Shown here piece after piece: positions 9,045-15,549 of a stretch of DNA of 38,658 nucleotides. The stretch is from NCBI RefSeq assembly GCF_000425045.1, contig NZ_AULA01000028.1:1-38658 (forward strand), read 5' to 3'. Below the pieces are notes generated by a model. That model was not told the origin of the DNA. It worked only from the letters and a program-made list of their open reading frames with translations, and did no database searches. The position numbers were made by a program, and so were the translations under genes. Numbering within the stretch: position 1 is the stretch's first letter; every line of letters begins with the position of its first letter. The DNA comes from Acidaminococcus intestini DSM 21505. Its GTDB lineage: Bacteria > Bacillota > Negativicutes > Acidaminococcales > Acidaminococcaceae.

Positions 9045-9061
9045 AGCAAATCTTATGCCAA
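9045..9061 (-). promoter_or_regulatory. Sigma-54 (-24/-12) promoter of the glycyl-radical operon
   Basis: The minus strand reads TTGGCATAAGATTTGCT. The GG (-24) and GC (-12) dinucleotides are 12 bp apart, as the sigma-54 consensus TTGGCAC-N5-TTGC requires. Predicted transcription would begin near 9034, about 70 bp before ATG 8964. A sigma-54 gene and an activator gene occur in the same window. The match is by eye, without a matrix score. Confidence 0.75.
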
Positions 9062-9200
9062 TTCTCATATTTTTTATTCCGTTTCTAGGTGTAAGAGTCG
9101 GAATTATCAGTCTACTTGCGCCTTCTCGGTTTTTTATCTATATCATTTTGTGCAGTTTCTTTTCTTAAGGTTCTTTCTAAACAGCTCCCTATTATGCTAA

Positions 9201-9233
9201 TTTTGCACTTTTTGCATGCAAACTATTTTGCGC
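9201..9233. promoter_or_regulatory. Putative upstream activator sites (TTTGCA repeats with a perfect palindrome)
   Basis: TTTGCATGCAAA at 9211-9222 is a perfect 12-bp palindrome, flanked by further TTTTGC elements at 9201-9206 and 9226-9231. It lies about 155-165 bp upstream of the sigma-54 promoter, the usual distance for an enhancer-binding protein. The half-site TTTGCA recurs upstream of the opine dehydrogenase promoter. Confidence 0.45.
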
Positions 9234-9290
9234 TTCAGTTGGAGCAGCATATTCCCTGCCCATTTATTTGCACCCTTGGATTTATCAAGG

Positions 9291-9899
9291 CTAATGGGAG
9301 AGTTTTTCTTCAGCATCCCGCAGGGAATCATACCCATAAGCATGGACCGTTGCCCGCAGAATTTCTTCGTTCAGGTTGACGTCTTTTTCCAGGCAGCCCA
9401 TGAGATAGGCCTCATAAAGGGCCAAGGTCGCTTCTGAATAAGTCAGGAGCTCTCCTTTGAGATAAGTCTCAAAGGCTGTATCAGCACTCCCGTCCTGGGT
9501 AATGCGCCTGCCTTTTTGGGAAAGGGCCGGGTATTTTTTAGCGATTTCTTTCTGCCAGTCCATATGGATGGCAGCAATGCGCAGGACGCGTCCTTTCTTT
9601 TCATCTGTAACTTGAGGCAGCAGATCCCGCACTTCCTTAAATTCCTTAGGCGAGGTCCACATCATCATATACCCGTATTTTTCGGCAAGAAGGTTACGTC
9701 CTTCTGCCTGAGCTGCCCTTAAATCGTTTTCATAACTTTCCAGAAGGGGCACATTCCAGGAAAGGAACTGGCTGCCCCTCATGATGAAGAAGGTTTTCCG
9801 ATCATCCTGGCAGGACGCCCGTCCGCCGATATTACGGACCTTATCAAAAAGAGTCCATTCCCGCTCAATGAGGCGCTGAATGAGTTTCATTTTTTCCAT
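9291..9899 (-). CDS. DUF4125-family protein
   Basis: This 202-residue, soluble, mostly helical protein matches what I recall of the DUF4125 family, which has no established function. It begins MEKMKLIQRLIEREWTLFDK and contains RASCQDDRKTFFIMRGSQF, a conserved-looking block, and a C-terminal TYSEATLALYEAYL helix. There are no membrane segments or known catalytic motifs. GGAGG lies ten bases before ATG 9899. The gene overlaps the end of the DUF4037 gene by 13 bp, so translation is probably coupled. The pair and the TPR gene upstream seem to work as one unit. Confidence 0.7.
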   Translation of the reverse strand: MEKMKLIQRLIEREWTLFDKVRNIGGRASCQDDRKTFFIMRGSQFLSWNVPLLESYENDLRAAQAEGRNLLAEKYGYMMMWTSPKEFKEVRDLLPQVTDEKKGRVLRIAAIHMDWQKEIAKKYPALSQKGRRITQDGSADTAFETYLKGELLTYSEATLALYEAYLMGCLEKDVNLNEEILRATVHAYGYDSLRDAEEKLSH

Positions 9900-10831
9900 A
9901 GTCTTGGTTCCTCCATGATATTGCGGCGGCGCAGCTCGTCGTCGTTGATCTTTGCCTGTACGTAAAGTGCATGCTCTGTAAGAAAAGTCCCCACGCCTTC
10001 CGGAACAAGTCCTGCATCCATCAAGGCGCGGGAAAGTCTTCCTGAAATTGCTTCCATGAGGGCCATGGACCGTTCTGTGTCCTGCGTCATAAGAAGGTCT
10101 TCAAATAAAGGCAGCGTGCCATACGTTTCGGAAAGGGTACCTACGCTCCGATAAAGCCATTTATAAAAAGGCGCATAGGCGTGGTTCAAATGATGGATCA
10201 GCTGCATAGCAGAAAAGAGAAATCCACTCTTGGAAAAAGTCATGGCTCCTAGGTCTTTCCGGGCAGTGCAGCGAGGATAGTTATACTGCCCCGCTTGAGC
10301 CATATAAAATAGGTCATGGGCCATCTTTGTCAACCACACATCGCGGGGGCAGGCGGTTTTGAGCCGGTGCCTTGTTTCTGTCATCGCTCCCGGTGCGTCA
10401 TAAAACAGGGACCCGTTTACAGCCATGGAAAGACGCGCTTCATCGCAGTGCATCCAGTCCGCCAAGGTCTGGGGTCCTTTTTCAAATCCAGTTAAGCGCT
10501 GAAAAAAAACTTCTATAATAAGGACGCCAACTCTCTTAGGACCGTCCAATTCCCGCCGAGGCGGCATGCAAAGGAAGCTTTTGGGAAGGGATGCATAGAG
10601 CTGACGAAGCCGTTCTTCCCATTGGGGGGCGTCCTTTTTCTCAAGAAAGAGCATGACGCCGGGGCCCCAATCATGGTCCCGGGAAATGGCGTCATCAAAA
10701 GAAAAACATTCGGACCCTTCGCCGCAAAGGCCCGCCGCAAGGTGGGGCAGCACGTCAGGAAGATCCGTTTCGATTTTAGGACGAGCCACTTCTTCCCAAA
10801 AGCGGTGCGAAAGAGCAAGTCCCTGCATCAT
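9887..10831 (-). CDS. DUF4037-family, nucleotidyltransferase-like protein
   Basis: The 314-residue protein has the nucleotidyltransferase-superfamily pattern G-S-x11-D-x-D near its N-terminus: G39-S40 followed by D52-H-D54 in ISRDHDWGPGVMLF. That is the usual metal-binding signature of minimal and aminoglycoside-type nucleotidyltransferases. The second half is helical, with a conserved-looking segment LIHHLNHAYAPFYKWLYR. This matches DUF4037 as I know it. The transferred group and target are unknown. The start ATG 10831 overlaps the TPR stop codon (ATGA) and has GGGAGAG upstream. Translational coupling on both sides supports one TPR/DUF4037/DUF4125 complex or pathway. Confidence 0.72.
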   Translation of the reverse strand: MMQGLALSHRFWEEVARPKIETDLPDVLPHLAAGLCGEGSECFSFDDAISRDHDWGPGVMLFLEKKDAPQWEERLRQLYASLPKSFLCMPPRRELDGPKRVGVLIIEVFFQRLTGFEKGPQTLADWMHCDEARLSMAVNGSLFYDAPGAMTETRHRLKTACPRDVWLTKMAHDLFYMAQAGQYNYPRCTARKDLGAMTFSKSGFLFSAMQLIHHLNHAYAPFYKWLYRSVGTLSETYGTLPLFEDLLMTQDTERSMALMEAISGRLSRALMDAGLVPEGVGTFLTEHALYVQAKINDDELRRRNIMEEPRLWKK

Positions 10832-11757
10832 AGCATCTCTCCCGTAAGGCGTGACGCAAGGGTTTTCATTTTCTTCACCTTACGGTGATTTTTGCCCCAT
10901 AGAGCTTCGTAAATAGCGCCTGCCATAAGGCAGCAGGCGGCTGCCTTTTCGCGTTCCCCCATTTTTTCGTAAAGGGTGCCCCGATTTTGAAAGGTAATGC
11001 CATATTCCTCATTTTCTCCGAAAAAGCGTTTGACCCAATCTGCTGCTTCTTCAAAGTGACGAAGAGCAAGGTCATACTGCCCTTTTTTGGTATAAAGGCT
11101 GCCTAAACCGTTAAGGACCGCTCCATAATGGACGCGACCTTCTTCCGGACAGGCTTCATAGGAGGATTTAGCCATCTTGTAAGCTCGCAGTGCCTCGTCG
11201 TCCTGGTCCATACCTGCATAAAGAATGCCCAGGTTGCAGCACGTAATGGCCCGTTCTTCAAAGCGATCACTTACTTTCATGAGCCGTGCCAAGGCCTCTT
11301 CAAGAGCAGCCGCGGCTTCTTTAGGGCGTTCCATTTCCTGATAAAGAATGGAAAGGTTATTGAGACAGGATAAATAGGCATAGGATTCCTTCTCCCCCGC
11401 CTCAGTCAGGATCTCCATGGCCTCGTCATAAAGGCTTTTGGCACCGCTGTAATCTTTGGCCAGCCGTTTTGTGCCCGCAAGATTAATGAGAAGCGTTGCA
11501 TAAGGAACGCCCCTCGTCTCTCCCCGATCATCAAGGATTTCCTTTGCCTTCATAAAAGCGGCATAGGACGCTTCATAATAGCTGCGGCCGCGGTAAAAGG
11601 AGCCCAGTTCATTTAAGGCTGACAGCATAAGGTCAGATTCTCTCCCCTCTTCATAGGTGCTGTTTGCAATTCCCGTTAGATAGGCTTCCACACCTGCCGC
11701 GTCGCCCTTTTCGTAAAGAGCATCAAGGTGCTCATAGAATTCGTGGACCGTTGTCAT
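10828..11757 (-). CDS. Tetratricopeptide-repeat protein
   Basis: The 309-residue protein is built almost entirely of TPR helices. Typical repeats are visible as NLGILYAGMDQDDEALRAYK, LGSLYTKKGQYDLALRHFEE and NRGTLYEKMGEREKAAACCL, among about seven to eight. There is no signal peptide, membrane segment or DNA-binding domain, so it is probably a cytoplasmic scaffold. ATG 11757 is chosen with AAAGGA upstream; a GTG 42 bases earlier is possible. It is 83 bp downstream of the symporter stop with no clear terminator between them, and overlaps the DUF4037 start by 4 bp. Confidence 0.8.
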   Translation of the reverse strand: MTTVHEFYEHLDALYEKGDAAGVEAYLTGIANSTYEEGRESDLMLSALNELGSFYRGRSYYEASYAAFMKAKEILDDRGETRGVPYATLLINLAGTKRLAKDYSGAKSLYDEAMEILTEAGEKESYAYLSCLNNLSILYQEMERPKEAAAALEEALARLMKVSDRFEERAITCCNLGILYAGMDQDDEALRAYKMAKSSYEACPEEGRVHYGAVLNGLGSLYTKKGQYDLALRHFEEAADWVKRFFGENEEYGITFQNRGTLYEKMGEREKAAACCLMAGAIYEALWGKNHRKVKKMKTLASRLTGEML

Positions 11758-11840
11758 TTTAAGTTTTTCCTTTCTGATGAAAAGAAGGACTTCCTTCACG
11801 CCCGTCCGGCATCAAGAAAGCCCTCCAAATGGTCAGTGCC

Positions 11841-13370
11841 TTATGGCTGGTTGATCACACATTCTTTTTTTGTGTCCGCGTCAATACGATCTTTATTGAT
11901 ATCCATCCAAAGGTCACAGTTCTCAATCCCCAGTTTTTCCGGATTGAAATAAGGCATTTCCACACCGGCATTACGCTGCGCAATATAGTCATCATAGGTT
12001 TTCTTGACAACAGGCAGGAGTAGGAGCAAGGCGATGAGATTGAACCAGGCCATGAGGCCAAACATGACTTCACTGATGGCCCACGCCGTCGTCGCCGTTA
12101 CGTTAGCCCACACGAAGAAGAAAATCGGCATCAAGATACGAATGATCCAAATTCCTGTCTTACGCAGATGGGGATGAGTATCCTTCATCAAATAAGCAAG
12201 ACCCGATTCGCCTTCATAGTAGTAAGCAATACAAGTGGAATAAGCAAAACAGGTAAGGGCAATGGCAACAAGGGAACCGCCAGCACCAAAAGCGGTCTTG
12301 GCCGCCTCCTGGACCCAGACAACACCCGCCGTATTGGTTGCTGCCTGTTCGGCCATGGCAGAAGACCCGGACCCAACATACATATAAGCCTTTCCATCAG
12401 GTCCAAGGACGTTGAAGCAGTCCGTAACAAGGGCCATCATGCCGGAACAGAAGCAGACAAGGACGTCAACATAAACGGAAAACGAGTTGACAAGGCCCTG
12501 GGTGGCAGGATGCGGCGTTTCTGCCGTTGCACCAGAAGGCGGCGTTTCACCAAAGCCAGCGCCGGAAGAATTGACAGCACGTTTGACGCCGTAGGAAAAA
12601 GCAGTTCCCATCATGCCACCGAAGACAGCACCCGAATCAAAAGCACTGTCAAGGACCATCCGAATGGTCGGCATAAAGGCATCAGCCTTTGCAACCATGA
12701 CGTAGATGGCAAGGACCCAGTAACCAATGGTCATAAAGGGAACGATAATAGTCGAAATCTTGGCAATGCGGCGGATTCCGCCAGAAATAACAGCAAAAAG
12801 CAGGAGAGCAATGACGCCGCCTGTAACAGGCCGGGCAACGCCAAAGCTGTTTTCAAAAGCCATGGCAATATTGTTGGCGCTCGGTCCCGTTACAAGGATT
12901 GGTACGCCAATGCTGCAGAACAGGGCAAAAACAATGGCCATAAACTTACCCAAGGCCTTATGGCGGATGCCTCGCTCCATATAGAAATAGGGGCCGCCGC
13001 GGTACTGGCCATCCTGACGGATCTTGTAGATCTGACCTAAGCTGTTTTCCGTATAGGAGACAGCCGATGTAGCAAGGGCCGTTACGAGCATCCAGAAGAC
13101 TGCACCCGGTCCGCCATAGAGGATAGCTACCATGACACCGCCGATGTTGCCGACGGCAACACTGTAGGCAACAACGGAACAGAACGTTTCAAAAGGAGAC
13201 AGTCCTTCCATGGAACCTGAGCCCGAGCGGAGGAGCTTCCATTGAAGAGGGATCTTCGTAATATTGCCAAATTTCATGGCAAAGCAGAAAATCAAAGCCG
13301 AACCAAATGTCAAGATGATCAGAGGGGTGGACCAAATCAGGTTATCTAACCACATAATGAAATCAGACAT
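11841..13370 (-). CDS. Sodium:alanine symporter family (AGCS) amino-acid carrier
   Basis: The 509-residue protein has about ten to eleven transmembrane segments and AGCS-family signatures. Among them are GPGAVFWMLVTALATSAVSYTE near residue 95, YRGGPYFYMERGI and AFSYGVKRAVNSSGAGFGE. These carriers bring in alanine, glycine or related amino acids with Na+. The C-terminal tail after the last helix is hydrophilic. It is preceded by a leader of over 400 bp with several hairpins, and followed by the TPR/DUF4037/DUF4125 genes, probably on the same transcript. The opine-dehydrogenase-type gene just upstream makes an amino-acid or N-substituted amino-acid substrate plausible, but this is inference. 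Confidence 0.92.
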   Translation of the reverse strand: MSDFIMWLDNLIWSTPLIILTFGSALIFCFAMKFGNITKIPLQWKLLRSGSGSMEGLSPFETFCSVVAYSVAVGNIGGVMVAILYGGPGAVFWMLVTALATSAVSYTENSLGQIYKIRQDGQYRGGPYFYMERGIRHKALGKFMAIVFALFCSIGVPILVTGPSANNIAMAFENSFGVARPVTGGVIALLLFAVISGGIRRIAKISTIIVPFMTIGYWVLAIYVMVAKADAFMPTIRMVLDSAFDSGAVFGGMMGTAFSYGVKRAVNSSGAGFGETPPSGATAETPHPATQGLVNSFSVYVDVLVCFCSGMMALVTDCFNVLGPDGKAYMYVGSGSSAMAEQAATNTAGVVWVQEAAKTAFGAGGSLVAIALTCFAYSTCIAYYYEGESGLAYLMKDTHPHLRKTGIWIIRILMPIFFFVWANVTATTAWAISEVMFGLMAWFNLIALLLLLPVVKKTYDDYIAQRNAGVEMPYFNPEKLGIENCDLWMDINKDRIDADTKKECVINQP

Positions 13371-13804
13371 AAACTTTCCTCATTTCTTTGACAGATAGGA
13401 AAGCCACATCTGGCAGCAAGTGGAACCTCTCGGTCCCAGGAAAGGGCGTCCTCAAGAAATTCCGTCAGCGAGTCGCTTCTTTCCCTTGTTACCAGTTAGG
13501 GCTTCCTAGGAGAACCATATTCAGTTAGTCAGGGTCCCTGTTGCGTACGGGGTGCATCTTTTTCTTTATTAAGGTAAAGTGAAGAGGCAATAGAAGAGGC
13601 CGCCTTCTCTATTTCTATAGAATCGCGCTCAATGCAGCAGGCCTTCTGAGAAGATTATTTACGGGTCTAGTGAAGAATTTTTCAGGTTTCTATTTGTATA
13701 ATAATTGCTAATTTTCTGTATATTTTATAGTAAAAAGAAAGAGTGAAGGCTCCTTACGATGGAAGTCCCTTAGAATAATTGTGAAGGCAGGATTTTGGCT
13801 TCAT
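13371..13804 (-). other. Long structured leader/intergenic region before the symporter
   Basis: No gene is seen in these 434 bp. Read in the symporter's direction there are several hairpins: TGGGACC-GAGA-GGTTCCA (13421-13438, a 7-bp stem with a GNRA loop), GCCA-GATG-TGGC (13403-13414) and AAGGG paired with CCCTT enclosing an AAAGAA/TTTCTT stem (13441-13486). An octamer GAAGAGGC is repeated at about 13581 and 13593. I could not match it to the glycine, lysine, guanidine or T-box consensus. It may be an unassigned cis-regulatory RNA. Confidence 0.35.
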
Positions 13805-13849
13805 TAAAAAGTGGGGAGAGCCTTTCCGTTAACAGCCCTCCCCATTTTT
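13805..13849 (-). terminator. Rho-independent terminator of the opine-dehydrogenase gene
   Basis: On the minus strand AAAAATGGGGAGGG pairs with CTCTCCCCACTTTTT across a loop of about 16 bases, ending in a T5 run. It lies 44 bp after the stop codon at 13894 and separates this gene from the symporter leader. Confidence 0.8.
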
Positions 13850-13893
13850 GCAACGCGCTAGAGGCAGCCCAAAGGGTGCACTGCAGTCATGGA

Positions 13894-15162
13894 TTATGCT
13901 TTCGGCGTGAATTCACCTTCGCGCAGGTACTTCTGGAGCTGAGCATCCGTCATATGGCCAATGTCGAGGTAATCCAGCGTGTACTTGCTGCCGGCAGCCA
14001 GATCCCGTTTTAGCATGGTGCTTGCAAGAAGGATCATGGAGTCGATGATCGGGGTCGGTACATTGTATTTCTTGCCGAGCTGGCTCATGAGGTAGCAGCC
14101 AACTGGAACGTCTTCCGTGATGTACCGGTTTTCCAGGTCGAACGGACCATCGCCGAAGAAGTTTTCATATTTTTCTTCATACGGTACAGCGAAGTCAGGA
14201 CCCATGTATTCTTTCCCATACATGGTGGTACGGGAGAAGAAGTCTTCATAGTTTACGGTGCAAAGGTCGATGCTCATGGCCTTGGCAAGGGCTTTTTCTT
14301 CTTCCCAGAAAGCAGCCTGGACTTCAGCAATAGCCGGGCAAGCACCGAACCCATAGAGGGAGTAGTTCTTCTTTTCCTGCCCCAGGACGGTGTCGAAGTT
14401 CTGCATGGTGGAAACGGCCAGAACCGTGCCAGGAACGTGGATAACAGGGTTGACGTTGGACAAGTTGATATCCATGACGGTGTTGCCTGTTACAAATCCG
14501 TGGTGGAATTCCTCCCCCTTCTTGGAGATGGTGACTTCGCCTTCTGCGTCGATGATGGCACCAAAAGCAGGAATGTAGTAAGCAGAAGCCATGAAAGCTT
14601 CGTTATCTTTGGTCGGCAGGGCGCAGCCGCGGATCGTGGTGATGCGGTCTTCAACCTTGCATTCGTTGGTCGTAACGCCGCCGCGTTTCACAACACGGAT
14701 ACCGTAAGGAGCGGTGTACCAAGAACCAACGATGACTTTCTTAGTGCATTTCAGTTCGCGCATTAGTTTGCGGAATACGAGGGTACCGCAGTTATCCGGC
14801 AGGATGTGAATGACTTGCCCATCTTCGAGAAGAGGAATCAATTCACGGAAGATGCCTTCGTGAGCGATAGCAACAGTTGCCACGATGATGATGCCAGCAC
14901 CCTTGACAGCTTTTGCCATGTCATCGGTTGCAAGGGCAACTTTGGCCGTTCCTTTGCGAGTGTAACCAAAGAAGCTGAACTGGTTGCCCGAAAGGGTAAT
15001 GCCCGTCTTTTCAATGTTCAGGAAATTCGTTTTAGCGAATCTCGGCTGATCCCAGATGCGGACTTCCTTTCCTGCAAGGGCACAGTCAGCAGCCATCGTC
15101 TTGCCGACAGCACCGCCACCCAGTACAGCAATTGGCATGTCTTTCAAATAGCTCATATCCAT
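13894..15162 (-). CDS. NAD/NADP octopine/nopaline dehydrogenase family protein
   Basis: The 422-residue protein begins with a Rossmann dinucleotide-binding site (IAVLGGGAVGKTMAADCALAG). It has the two-domain length of opine dehydrogenases. The C-terminal domain includes VMDINLSNVNPVIHVPGTVL, with the conserved Asn and His region of the octopine-dehydrogenase fold. Family members join or split an amino acid and a 2-oxo acid through a secondary amine. No opine-metallophore synthase is nearby, so a catabolic or redox-balancing role is as likely as synthesis. The start ATG 15162 has AAAGGAGG nine bases upstream. It is monocistronic, driven by the sigma-54-type promoter at 15281-15297. Confidence 0.82.
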   Translation of the reverse strand: MDMSYLKDMPIAVLGGGAVGKTMAADCALAGKEVRIWDQPRFAKTNFLNIEKTGITLSGNQFSFFGYTRKGTAKVALATDDMAKAVKGAGIIIVATVAIAHEGIFRELIPLLEDGQVIHILPDNCGTLVFRKLMRELKCTKKVIVGSWYTAPYGIRVVKRGGVTTNECKVEDRITTIRGCALPTKDNEAFMASAYYIPAFGAIIDAEGEVTISKKGEEFHHGFVTGNTVMDINLSNVNPVIHVPGTVLAVSTMQNFDTVLGQEKKNYSLYGFGACPAIAEVQAAFWEEEKALAKAMSIDLCTVNYEDFFSRTTMYGKEYMGPDFAVPYEEKYENFFGDGPFDLENRYITEDVPVGCYLMSQLGKKYNVPTPIIDSMILLASTMLKRDLAAGSKYTLDYLDIGHMTDAQLQKYLREGEFTPKA

Positions 15163-15280
15163 TTGTTCGTTCCTCCTTTATTTGGTACCGGCTCTCCGGT
15201 CCATTGGCTTGGATTTGTCTTCCTTGCCTTTTGTTGCCTTAATTATAGTGAACTTCTCTTTTGCACTCTTTGCGGAAACA

Positions 15281-15297
15281 CGCAATTTATTTGCCAA
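15281..15297 (-). promoter_or_regulatory. Sigma-54 (-24/-12) promoter of the opine-dehydrogenase gene
   Basis: The minus strand reads TTGGCAAATAAATTGCG, with GG and GC 12 bp apart as in the sigma-54 consensus. Transcription would begin near 15270 and leave a 5' leader of about 108 bases. The layout matches the promoter found before the glycyl radical enzyme. Confidence 0.72.
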
Positions 15298-15375
15298 TTT
15301 TCAGGTATCGCAAAAATGGCCCTTCCCTTTTCAAAAAGCATCCAATATAAGACGGGGAAAGGATCTGTCAAATTT

Positions 15376-15438
15376 TTTGCATTTTCTTTCTTTGAAGAGA
15401 GGGTGAAAAAGTGCAAAAAATATGTGATGGGGTGCAAA
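15376..15438. promoter_or_regulatory. Putative enhancer half-sites TTTGCA / TGCAAA in the divergent region
   Basis: TTTGCA at 15376-15381 and TGCAAA at 15412-15417 and 15433-15438 lie about 95-155 bp upstream of the sigma-54 promoter at 15281-15297. The same hexamer forms the palindrome upstream of the glycyl-radical operon. They also lie between the promoter regions of the divergent opine-dehydrogenase and PFOR genes, so either could be affected. The region is AT-rich, so chance matches are possible. Confidence 0.35.
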
Positions 15439-15549
15439 GCATCAAAAGGACAAAACGGGTATAAATGAAGTAACAAGATACAAAGGTGGACTTTTCCGAA
15501 AGCGGCTTTCGCTTTCGCTATGAAATCCATTATTAAGGGAGGATGTATC

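Noticed and set aside
13415-13440. T-box-like GTGGAACC on the plus strand, with GGTCCC after it
   Set aside because: The 14-base T-box core is only partly matched, no specifier or terminator helix is seen, and no plus-strand gene follows for 2 kb.
13894-15162. Opine-metallophore (staphylopine-like) biosynthesis locus
   Set aside because: The nicotianamine-synthase-like enzyme, histidine racemase and metal-opine ABC transporter that define such loci are absent.
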